Part shown: piece by piece, positions 21,720-32,958 of the stretch
Layout: each line of letters starts with the position of its first letter
How positions within the stretch are numbered: position 1 is the first letter of the stretch
From: Lycium barbarum
Taxonomy: Eukaryota > Streptophyta > Magnoliopsida > Solanales > Solanaceae
Reading direction: 5' to 3'
NCBI RefSeq assembly: GCF_019175385.1
Contig: NC_083344.1
Location: forward strand, 6,486,965-6,550,964
Length of the DNA: 64,000 bases
Notes under the pieces: model-generated
Seen by the model: only the letters and a program-made list of their open reading frames with translations
What the model was told of the DNA's origin: nothing
Database searches by the model: none
Position numbers and translations under genes: made by a program

Positions 21720-24700
21720 TGTTATACCCTATTTTAACCAGAGTCAAAATAGTTTACAACATTCCGGTAATTCCGGGGTTATTTAAAGTTAGAGAGTCGC
21801 CACCTAATTATTTACGGTGAGTTAGGAGACCTAAAGTTTATTAAAGTTATTTATCTAAAGTCAACTCTATTTTAAAGTCTACGAAACTAAATGATTCTAG
21901 GTACGGGTTCAACTAATCTAGAGGGAAGGTATTATGCATCCTCTAAATTCCATTAATAATGGTTAACCGACCGGACTAAAATTTAATTAGGCTAAGAATG
22001 TTGAGTATAGATATATACGAATGCTAGATATCAAATTGATACTTCATTGTGAAAATCCGTTATAGTAAAGACGTGAAACGTTTTCATAAGCACAAAAAAC
22101 TCTTTTCTGTTAAATCCAATGTAGCCTCAAGTTAGTGAAAGAAAATTCATTTATACTCGAAGTTGATAGCCAAGAAAAAGAAAGCATTTATATTTGAAGT
22201 AAAACTGATTTTTGTTAGCAAAATGAGGACTGATTTATAAAAATATATTCTCTTGGCGTAAACACCTAACTTGACTTTATGGAATAAAATTATCAGAACA
22301 TTCCATCGGCTGATTGCCTGCTCAAACTTATCATCTTTATCTAAATGTCGTGTTCCATCTAGAAGGGGAGTAATCGGTTGATATCTAAGGCAAACTCAAA
22401 TGAAACTTAGTCTTAAATTGTAGCAGCTTAAGTCTCAGCAAATAATCATACAAACAGATGTTAGTCACACCAAATATATAAACAAATGTCGGAGAATGAA
22501 AATAAAATGGCGAAGATGATATAAAAGGTTAAAAGCCATTTTTTGACTTTCACAAGAGATTGAGATGTTCCGTGATTTTCGGCTCAAGTAAGATTGGGGC
22601 ACAGACGGTGAACGGTACGCGGACTCCATAAGCGGTGTCGTTGAGTCTCAAAGTGAAACTCTTCGGCTCCAGTTGTACGTGCAAAAGAAAAGAAAAATGT
22701 AAAGGATTAGAAAGAAAACCCGATTAAAATAATTATAGAGGATAAAGAAGAAAATTAAAGACTTATGCTTATGATCAAGTGAAGAACGCAACATTCTACC
22801 CATAAACCCACCGCTATAATGGCAGATAATGGATTTTAAGGTTAGAAAACAAAGGAATGCATCTATTTAGAATGGAAGGTAAATTAAAATGGACAAATAT
22901 GAGTTCATGATTCTTCTGTATACGAGCAGTCAAACACATATCAGTGCATACTTGCGAATTGGCCTCTGGATAACATTCATTCTTGAAATTAAACATATTG
23001 CCATGTAAACTAAAGCTGAAAAAACACTATTAATCTCAATTCTGCAAATCTTAACCAAAACAGATCCGAATGACTCTAATGAACAACGACATGGTGATGT
23101 GATGACTCCTTAACGAATTAGAGCTAAATCTTAGAGCGATTTGCTAAAAATATGCAGCAGCAAAAAGGGCAGCGAAAGTGGTCTTATCACCTCAAAATGA
23201 ATAACAATTCAGCTCAGAATGAAGGTAAAATTCAACTCAATGCGCAGCAGAAATTCGACTCAAAATGCAGTGGTTTATGATCCGAAAGTACAACAACAAA
23301 AATGGCTAAACTACAGCAGTTCAGGGGGGGGGGGGGGGGGCAGAAAAACAGCGATTCAATAAATTCAGCAATTCAGTAAATTCAGCAGCAATTTAGAACA
23401 CAGCAGTACGACAACTTAACGATTTTAATTAAAACAGGGGACTGTTCTCAGTTAGCGTATTAACAGCTCAAGAATGTTTCTTTCAACACACATTCTAACA
23501 TAAAAACCATGATCATAATTTCTAACCTATGTAGAAGATTACGAATGGTCTGTCCATAATCTTTTACACTCGCTTTTAACGATTTGAGGAACGAAACCCT
23601 CGAACATGATTCTTAAACATAGAAATCCCAGTCAAACACATGCTTAAAAAATAGTCGTATGTCCAAAATAAAACACTAAAGGCATGATTTCTATTAAACT
23701 GAAATGCTACGACTTCGGAGATTCGAAACACTAATCGATATCATAACTTGATCATAAACATATTTGCATACAAGGGGATTCCAACAGATTTTCGGGCAAA
23801 ACACAGAATTTTAATTGAAAGAAACCAACGGGTCAAAAATAGGATCGGAGTTTACCTCTTGTTGGTGCAGTGAACGGGGCGTCGATGGCGTCGAATATAC
23901 TCTCTCATTATGAATAGACCCGAAACTCGATCGAAAATTAAAATTCCTTTTGGTAGTTAAAGTCCTTTTACCAAACAGCGACGAAAGTTAGTCGAATCGG
24001 AAGCTTTAACTTTTCGACACTAATTTCATGTTTTAACACAATGTTTTCTGGTTTAGAAAGTTCAAGACCAGATTTTGAAAAGAAAAAGAGGAAAACTCAA
24101 GACTTTTTGTGATAGAAAATATTCAGATATCACCCGATCAGTGTATTCCATCCCCGCTCGGCTAAGAAAACTCAAAGTCATTTTATAGGCAACATTAGGG
24201 TTTTTTTAAAGAGGGTCACGGACCGAAATTTAGGGCGGGGTTTTGAATGATTTTGAATCGAGTCAAATGGACCCGTTATCTGCATGTGATTTGCTGCAGA
24301 TTCGTCCCAAAACGGACCAAGTTTCTCTGCCCTTTGGAGATTTGTTGTGTTTGAAGCGAGAAAATAGAAGGTCCTTTCTCTGTCAACGACAGAGCAAAGC
24401 AGATATAGGGACGTTGTTATGTGGAAATGGGGAAGCCAAGTCTGGATTGGTGAAAAGGAGCTGAGGTTTTGGCTAAAAATGGAGGAAGGGAGAGAGGCGG
24501 CGTCTGGTTGAAAGAGAGAGAAAAGAAAGAGGGAAGCGCTGGTTTATTTTGTTTCATTAGAGATTAGGGTTCTGATGAAATGAGACGGTTGGGTCGGTCG
24601 GGTCGGTGAAATGGTTGGGCTGGACCGGGTAGAAGTAGGCGGGTAGTGTGGGCTGATCTGTTTGGGTTGGCCGAATAGATTTAAAGTGGGCTGCTCTAAT

Positions 24701-25029
24701 TAATTAAAGTGTGGCCTAATAATTTGGCTGAAAAATCCTCTTCCATATTAATTATTTTTTGGGCTTCTAATTTAATAACTAGTACAATATTAGTGATTAA
24801 TATGTAGAAAATAAAGGACACAAAATCCGAAGATAAAATGATGACGAGCCATTAAAAATTGTGATAAAGTAATGCTCGTAATGTAAAAAATAATTAAAAT
24901 GAAAGAAAAGATATTAATAGCAGTAAAAATAAAAGTTAGTAGTGAAAATAGAGTACTTAGCTCGTTAATAAATTTAAAATCCCGAGGAAATAAATTGGAA
25001 TAAAGGAGGGACAAAATTGGGTTTCAACA
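21720..25029 (-). mobile_element. Solo LTR of the Ogre-like B family
   Basis: The segment reads TGTTATACCC at left and GGGTTTCAACA at right, the inverse of the ends of the B LTR. It is flanked by TTACT (21715-21719 and 25030-25034). Similarity to the B LTR includes the AGTCGCCACCTAATTA end and the CGGACTCCATAAGCGG to CTTCGGCTCC segment (22620-22660 versus 28500-28555). No internal region follows, so it is a solo LTR left by recombination between two LTRs. At 3310 bp it is shorter than the B LTRs. It contains a G-run at 23326-23340. It splits A1 gag near codon 25. Confidence 0.92.
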
Positions 25030-25034
25030 TTACT

Positions 25035-25107
25035 TCTCTTCAGGTGCAGGTGGGTTCACTTGGAGCCCACCTTGGTTTCCTTGATTTCGGTTGTGTCTTC
25101 CTGCCAT
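25035..25107 (-). pseudogene. A1 gag N-terminal fragment
   Basis: The frame starts at ATG 25107 (MAGRHNRNQGNQGG) and is cut after about 24 codons by the solo LTR; it continues in frame at 21714. A further in-frame TAA sits across the old junction. An exact CAG/GTGAAA splice-donor sequence lies directly before the ATG (25116-25108), as in A2. Confidence 0.8.
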
Positions 25108-25203
25108 TTTCACCTGATTTACCAAAAACAACAAACAAGGTGTGATGAAATAGAAAAAGTTTTAAAGAAAAGTACACAACAATCAGTAATTTCAAAACCG
25201 TAT

Positions 25204-25221
25204 TCCCCGGCAACGGCGCAA
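25204..25221 (-). promoter_or_regulatory. A1 primer-binding site (tRNA-Asp type)
   Basis: On the + strand TCCCCGGCAACGGCGCAA lies 5 bp from the 5' LTR. It equals the 3' end expected of a plant tRNA-Asp apart from one change next to the terminal A. Athila elements use this primer. Confidence 0.85.
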
Positions 25222-25226
25222 AAATT

Positions 25227-25332
25227 TGATACGCTCAAATTACTCCTAAATTATGGCGTAAGGCAGTCGGTGTCAAATATAGTAACCCAACTAGGTTGGG
25301 GTCGAATCCCACATGGAATATAGTGTGAAATA
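25227..25332 (-). repeat. A1 5' LTR, left piece
   Basis: It starts TGATACGCTC and matches 9803 onwards through GTCGAATCCCACA. It is cut at 25332 by element B; AAATA (25328-25332) is the target duplication of B. The LTR resumes at 53470. Confidence 0.92.
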
Positions 25333-28300
25333 TGTTGACACCCAATTTTGTTCCTCCTTTATTCTAATTTATTTCCTTGGGCTTCTAAATTTATTAACGA
25401 GTTAAATACTTTATTTTCACTATTATTTTTTATTGCTATTACTATTAATATCGCTATCCCTTTTATTGCTTAGATCTTCACTGTTTTACTATCAACATTA
25501 CTAGCATTACTTTATCACAAATTTTAATGGTTTGTCATCATTTCATTTTAGGATTTGTACTCGTTAAATTAATTATTAGTCAATATTTTATTAAGTCCTT
25601 ATTTTCTAATAATTGTCATCATAATATATATACAAGTTAATCATTTAGAAGTTGTAGAAGTTAATTACTGAGAAGCCCACAAGGAATTAATTAGAAGAAG
25701 AAAAATACCTAACAATTTCAGCTATTTGAAGCCTATTCTTACGAGCCCATTAGCACCCAAAATATTAAGCAGCCCAAAATATTAATTCAGTCCGTAATTA
25801 ATCCTAAAACTATTTGGGCTAAGGCTTAATTTGTTGAAACCGGCCCACCAGTCGAGACCAGCCCATTACTCGAACCGAACGACCCATCAGATATAGCAGC
25901 CCATCTTTATTCAACCCAGCCCATATTCTTCAATTCAGCTTTCAACCCTAATCACAATAGAAGACAGCCACGCCTCTGCTTTTCTTCTTCCTCCTTTCTA
26001 ATTCTACATAAAAATCCTAATCTTCCTAGTCGAATTCAGTCTTGGTTCGCCCATTTCGGGCAAGTAATTAACGTTACCTTTGTCTTCTTCTTTGTAAGTC
26101 TCTTTCTCTCTTTTGATTTTCATTGGGATTCAAGTACAGATTTTGAATTTCAAATTCGGATCCCAAACGAAATTCAAAAGGATTTCAAATCCAAATTTTG
26201 CAGTCCGACATCGTTTTTAAAATAAAATACCTAGCATTTGGGGTTATATATATAGAACCCTATTCTTCATTTTCAGGAAGAACGACTGGATATAGATCCT
26301 TGCTCTCTATTTTTCTTTACAGTTTCTCACTCGATTTATCCTACATGAAATACGAAAAAAAAACTTTAGTTCGTTAGAGCCCTCAACACGTTCATTCGAA
26401 CTCATTTGGCTAAAGGTTCGGATCTGTCAATACGGGTGAGTAGATTCGAGGCCTCGACGTCCTAGTTCACTGCACCACGAACAGGTAAAATCTGATGCTA
26501 TTTCGACTTTTTTGTTTTTTTAGAATTCTGTTAGTATAGAAAGTCATGTTTTAATGTTTTGTTGTTACCATTTGTGATTCAAAAAACATGTTTGCGTTTC
26601 TTATTTCATAGTAGCTGCTATAGCTGATGAATGGCCTAATTTAATCTTGAGTCTGGTTTATGTGTAAAGGTGAAAGGCGATGCAAATAGATTTCATGAAC
26701 TCGTGTTGTAGCATTGTCCATCTTTTTAAAAAAAAAAATAATGAGCACAAGCAGTTTGGTAATGAATTAAAACTGGTATTATATGTCTCTGAATAAAGAT
26801 ATAACACTTCAAGTTCTCCTTACATGGCCTTACAGTTTAAAATTTTGTGATAAATTTTCTGTTCCGATGAAAAGAGTTTAGGATATGATGTGTTGGCCTC
26901 GGGCAATGCCTATAGTGAAGAAATTTCACGCCTTTCAAACAAAAGAGCTAATTTGGTTCTGTCTTTAAACAATTCAGTTGTAAGTGAATTTTAAACCTGT
27001 TTAAACTGTTCGGTTGTGTATGACTAGGTCCTGAACAGTTTTTGTAAAACTAAAGAGAGGAATCTACAGATAGTCTTGTTGTTGTTGTGAATCGGCTTCG
27101 AAGTCTGTAGTTAATTTTGGTTCTGTCTATATATGTGACTTTGTTTCTCTGTTGAATGTATCCCATGCTCAGTCTTGTGTAGATGTTCTAAGAATGCTTT
27201 CACCCTGTGTGTAATCTTGTGTATGGAGTCTGACCTTGAGAGTAAATGTTGAGATGCTTCGCTGTCAAGGTGTTCTGTATGGACAGTTAATGGTGTTTTC
27301 GATCATACAGTTCAGCGTCTTGACTCTTGAGCATGACTCCTAGAGGCAAACCGAAATGTGCCATTGGTCTTCCCCTGGTGGATCTCCTCTTCATCAGTCA
27401 AGCCAACATTATCCTCTTCCCTTTCTAAGGTTTCAATTCCCGGAATAAACTTGCAATGTCACTACTGCAACATGCGGCGTTCTCATGCTTCTGTTCATTT
27501 TCTTTAGTAGCACCTCGAATTAAATTTGCATCTTTAAAATCATTTGGACAAAGTAAGAGGATATTCAATCTTGAAAGAAGAAATCAAATGTTACTGTGCA
27601 AATATGCCACTATTAGTTCAGGGATTAGTTATTTTGAGACTGGACAAAGTTTATGAGGAAAATAAACTAAGGAATTTTACCAATCACATCATGTATATCT
27701 TGCATATACTTGAACAAAAGTTGATGGCCATATGTGTCTGCTTTGAACAGTTTTTGAGTGCACTACGGTCTTCTTTTGCTAACATGGTTGATGGCATACT
27801 ATGTCAAAAAAAGATACTGTTGGAGTTTATTCCCTTTTTTAATTTCTGTCGTATGTTTCACTTCTAAATTCTTTCTACCCAACTGGTTAAACACAATCAT
27901 GTAAATTCTGGGGCATTCATATCCGCTGGATTCCATAGATAGAATGAGCTAAAAAAGGTTCAGAAATTTAATTAGCATGCTGCGTTAGAAGAAGTTATTG
28001 GTGTATTCACTCAGTTAACCGCTATAAACTGTGCATTGAGCAATGACTGAAAGAAAATGCTCATTTAGGCTTTGTAGTTTTCCACTTTCACTTTACTTCA
28101 AGAGTAGCTTCTCCCAAAGTCAGTGTTGAATTTTATAGAAACAATTTAATGCTAAATAAAAGGTTTTTTCTTTTTCCATCTTTTTCTATTTTGACAAGTC
28201 CACAATAAAATAGCATCTGATGAAACAATTGCAAATACTTTTTTTTGCAAGTATGGAAAATGGCCTTAATTGATGGTGATATCATATGTTTACAGTTAGT

Positions 28301-29479
28301 TTGGTAGAGTAGTTGTTAGCTTGATTTGATCCTATTAGATGAATTCTCCTCTACCAACACATGCCATCTTGACCATATAACTGCTAAGGTCTTCATATAT
28401 ATGAAAATCATGGTATGGTTTACTGCTTGGTTCTTTAATACCTTTTGACAGTAAGATTTCTCTCTAATTCCGTCATTCTTTCTTTGTTTGACATGTACAC
28501 CGGAGCCGAAGAGTTTCACTTTGAGACTCAACGACGCCGCTTATGGAGTCCGCACATCATTCACTATCTTCTCTCTTACTCTCTTGAGCGGAAAATTGCA
28601 GAGCATTGTCATCTTGCGAAAGCCAAAATGGCGTTTATCATTTACATCACTTGGCCTACTCATTACAGTGTTTAAAATTTCCTCTGGGACTAATCCTTTA
28701 TTCTGTTTTGTGATTGATTGTTAAGATCTACGCTAATTTATAATTTATAATTAATTTTCCTTCAAGGTTTCACTTTAGCTAATAATAGACTAATTAGTTC
28801 TTACATGTGATATGTCATTAGATGTAAGGAACTTGAAACCAGTAATCAGTTTATGTCTATCTAGAAATATTTGGGCCATAGGCAAATCATATTTTTCAAG
28901 ATCTGGACATAAAACAGGAGTCTAAAACTTTTTCCCGGTTCTTTTTCTATTTAGGTCCGCTGCAAATTGTTCTAGTTATGAATTTGGTCTTTGGAATTTG
29001 AAACAGTTGCATCGTCTTGTCATATACTCTTTAAAAAATAAACAAATCATTTTCCTTCAGATTTGGTCGTTTAGTTGCAATTGCCTACAAATCAACTTTT
29101 GCAAATTCAAAGGATTTGACTTTTTACAATTTGAAATCAATTCTCTAAAGTTTCTTTTAGTAGTGTCTTAGCTGCTTTACACTTTAAATTTATTTTTTAA
29201 AAAGTCTAATTAATTAACATAAGTCCGGTCGGTTAACCATTGTTAATGGATCTTAAAGGATGCCTAATACCTTACCTTTAGATTAATTGAACCCTTACCT
29301 AGATCTTTTTGGTTCCGTAGACTTTAAAAATGGAGTTAACTTTAGAAAATAACTTTAATAAACTTTAGGTGTCCTAATTCACCATAAGTAATTAGGTGGA
29401 GACTCCCTAACTTTAATTAACCCTGAAATTACCGGAATGTTATAAGCCATTTTGACTCCGGTTAAAATGGGGTATAACA
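25333..29479 (+). repeat. B 5' LTR (4.1 kb)
   Basis: The LTR starts TGTTGACACCC and ends TATAACA. A TATA box TTATATATATAGAA (26244-26257) would place U3 at about 0.9 kb and leave a very long R-U5. Short frames inside (27456-27867, 28316-28724) recur in the other LTR at the same places but encode nothing recognisable. The span is AT-rich and otherwise featureless. Confidence 0.92.
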
Positions 29480-30598
29480 GCTTGGCGACTCTGCTGGGGA
29501 CTATACCTAAGTTCTAACCATAACAGACTTAGTTTAAATAGGCTTTGTGTACTTGTTTTAATTACCTTATTTTTTGTTAGCTATTTTTACATGCTATTAA
29601 TTGTTTGTTTGCTATAAACTATTTAATTGTTACTGTTTTGATATAAACTGTCATTCCGTATCACTTTTCTCCACATATGGAAATTCACACTATCACACGT
29701 ACACGCGAGGTGTGTTTTGCGCACCCGCAGATTTCTTTCAAAATTCCAAATTTTAGGAGAGTTGGCATATGCGCGGGGTGTCCGGATTTTCCCTGTGACC
29801 GCGTAGCCTTCTCACTCGAGTTGTCCGCTCGGGAACCTTGCGTTTAGTGAACCCACTCTTAGTCAACTTAGAGTAGAGCTAAACCAACACCCTTTATTAG
29901 GAGCATAAATTTCATGACCTAGGAGGTTTAATACCCTTGGTGTAGTAAGCCCATTAGATGACTTTACCCAAACGTCCAAGTGGGTTCACGACCCCAAGTG
30001 ACACTAATCATACTTTATGTGCATGTTTGAAGGATAATTATGCCTAAATATTGACTATTTGCGCTAACTAATTAAACTTTAGGAGGGAGGGAATGACTAA
30101 CGTTTCTATGGCAGGTATGGATTCTACATTGGAGTATGTCCGTGATCAACAATTGACGAGAACCAAGGACATCGCAAAATGGAGCTAGAAATTTAGACAT
30201 AAAGAATTGTATTTACTTTACTTAGATTAGGAAACGTTTGATGTTGTATTCATTTGATATGTAATAAATATTACATTACTTTTGTATTTCAATTTGGGGA
30301 AATAGAATTTGTTTAATTAGCCAAGAGCGATGGGATGACGTACTATGGCACACTTTACCCTTCAAACAAACGTTAGGCCTACCTCTGGCATAAAGAGGTC
30401 ACATGCATATTAGGATGCGTTATTGTTGTTCGATATACATTGTTTACAACTTGTTTGCCTTTATTTGATGAATTATTTGCTACATGACTTATTTGACTCT
30501 ACGTGATCATGACTTCACTTAGATATTTTAATATGAGCCTAATGTCATTTGCATTTTTTATGTTTCTTCTTTTTATTTTTTCCCAAAAGAGTTGATTC
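29480..30598 (+). other. B primer-binding site and leader
   Basis: TGGCGACTCTGCTGGGGA (29483-29500) follows the LTR by 3 bp and is the tRNA-Arg-type site used by Ogre elements. The rest (about 1.1 kb) has no convincing frame; the ORF1 that autonomous Ogres often carry upstream of gag is not visible. Confidence 0.75.
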
Positions 30599-32958
30599 GT
30601 GTTGACATTCGAACTGGCCGACCATCCTTACCTCACAAGGTCAAAGACGTCAGCATTACCTCGCCGTGGTTGGGCTGTTCAAGGAAGGAAAACTACTATG
30701 TCTGATCCAGTCGCATCTATTTCAACTGGTTTGGAAAACATCGTGATCTCTAGTGATCCTCCCGAGACTTCCGAACATAGGACTACTATTCAACATGATG
30801 AACATATCGCCCGCCTGACTCAAGAGATTGAGGACCTACGTGGAGAACTGAATCGGGTCAGGGACTTGACCAATTTATCCGTCACACTCCAAAGTCCACC
30901 ACCTGAACCTAGAAATGTCGCACCAAATCCACCTCGTTTTCCATCACTTGAATCTCCAGTGCCTGAACATTTTCCTCAACGAAATAATGCATCTACCAAC
31001 AACAACTTTCCTCCAATCACCCTCATAAATCCACCAAATCCCTCATCCATCTATACTCCTCCATAAAGTCAACCACCTACCTACACTACCTACGCTACTC
31101 CTAATCCACCACCCGTCAACCACCAAGTCATTCGCTAGTTCATACTCCTTATGTTCCTTCATCCACCAACACTAATCCGCCACCTATAACTACTCCTCTA
31201 AACCCACCAAACCAACTACCTATAAATACCACTTATAACACGCCACCTCCAGTCCAAAACACTCCCACCGTCCAAACTTATCCAACCCAGCATATACAAG
31301 GGGCACATTTTGTCACTCCTAATGCGCAATATGTTCCTCCGGTATATGCAGCGGAAACACAAGCCTTTACCGACCCAGTAACGATCAAGTTCCAACCCGA
31401 GGTGGATCAATATGAGGAAATGGAAAATGATGCAAAAGCAAGGGCGGATGATATATTGTTAAAAGAGATCCACAGTCTCAAAGAAGCAATGAGAAACCTT
31501 CAAGTTTCTAGGGGAAGCAAGAGTGTAGAATATGAGGATTTGTGTGTTCAGCCTGACGTCGATTTGCCCGTAGGCTACAAGCCGCCAAAATTTGATATAT
31601 TTAATGGAACAGGCGACCCTCATACGCATTTAAGGGATTATTGTGACAAACTGGTTAGAGTAGGTAGAGATCAGAATATAAGGATGAAGCTATTCATAAG
31701 AAGCTTATCTGGTGGGGCTCTTACTTGGTATACACAACAAGATGTCCGTAAATGGCGTGGTTGGAGTGATATGGCACAATACTTCATGGACCGATTCAAT
31801 TTCAACACCGATATCACACCAGATAGAGTCTACACGACTAAGGTAACTAAGAAGTCAACTGAGCTGTTCTGTGAGTATGCACTGCGTTGGAGGTCAGAAG
31901 CAGCTAGGGTTCAACCCCAGATGAGTGATAGTGAAATCACTGCCACCTTCATTGAATGCCAAGCTGGCATATATTATGAGAAAATGATAGGCATGATGGG
32001 GCAGAAGTTCAGAGAAGTCGTCAGAATGGGAGAAGCCTTAGAAGAAGGAATCAAATCGGGAAAAATTCAAGATCTTACTGCTTTGCAAGTTGTAAGCAAA
32101 GCTATTCAATCTGGTTCTATCAGCGGGACCAAAAAGAAGAAAGAAGATGTAGCTACAGTCATGAAGATCCAAGGGCATAGGCCGAGCCAAGCCATTACAT
32201 ACCTTAACCATCCACAACAATCTTTCTACCCTTACCAATATGCTGAACCCTACCAAGCTCCACTAACTCCTTACCTAGTCTACAACGCCCAAGCAAACTA
32301 CTACCAACCCCGAGTATCTCCCTATCAAAACCCACGTCCATATCAATCCGTTCAAGCTCTAACCTACCAAAATCGACCACATGCTACACCTAAAGCCTGT
32401 TCAAACCCTGAAATCAAAAGTACCCGTAATTATACTTGATTGGATGAACCCTTGGCTCAATTATTTGAAAGACTGAAAGCAGCAGGCGTGATACAACCAA
32501 TTGAAGGGAAAATTCCTGATCCTATTCCGAGATGGTTTGATGGTTACAAGCATTGTGCATATCATTCTGGAGTTGCTGGGCACGATACTGAGGATTGCTA
32601 TGGTCTCAAAAACAAAATCAAAGCCTTTATTAAGGAAGGAGCGATCTAACTTACTGGAGCTCGGCCCAATGTGGACAACAACCCTTTACTTACTCACGAA
32701 AATGCCAACGTGAACATGATAACTGTTGAAAAAGATAGGGATTTGAAAGGAGCCATTATGCCAATTGAAAAAGTGGAAAAGGGTATGTCATCAACCTTTG
32801 TTGCTCCCGTGGGAACAGTCCAAGGACAAGCACCAATGAAGATTGCTGCTACAACTACTCATAACACCAAGACACCGACCATCTGGGGTGCCGAACCAGG
32901 AGAGAATTTGAAGAATTATACTTGTACTTCGTCCCTGGTTCGCCGGGAGTCTTGGTAG
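30599..32958 (+). pseudogene. B gag (Ogre/Tat type, broken)
   Basis: An N-terminal frame (30599-31066) has a coiled-coil stretch (IARLTQEIEDLRGELNRVRDL) then a Pro/Asn-rich tail. A proline-rich interval with stops (31067-31401) follows, then the gag core (31402-32439) with YEDLCVQPDVDLPVGYKPPKFD, GTGDPHTHLRDYCDKL, MKLFIRSLSGGALTWYTQQD and ITPDRVYTTK, all classic for Tat/Ogre gag. In the same frame, after stops at 32437-32439 and 32647-32649, come LAQLFERLKAAGVIQP and a zinc-knuckle-like CAYHSGVAGHDTEDCYGLK. The frame ends at 32958 with no protease. There is also a frame change between the first two parts. The gag core itself is long and clean, so decay is recent or partial. Confidence 0.82.

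Noticed and set aside
23326..23340. G-run as a functional G-quadruplex
   Set aside because: A single homopolymer run within a degraded solo LTR is more simply slippage or sequencing variation.
27456..28724. Open frames inside the B LTR as possible captured host genes
   Set aside because: They occur at the same place in both LTRs only because the LTRs are copies; the products have no domain and overlap on both strands.
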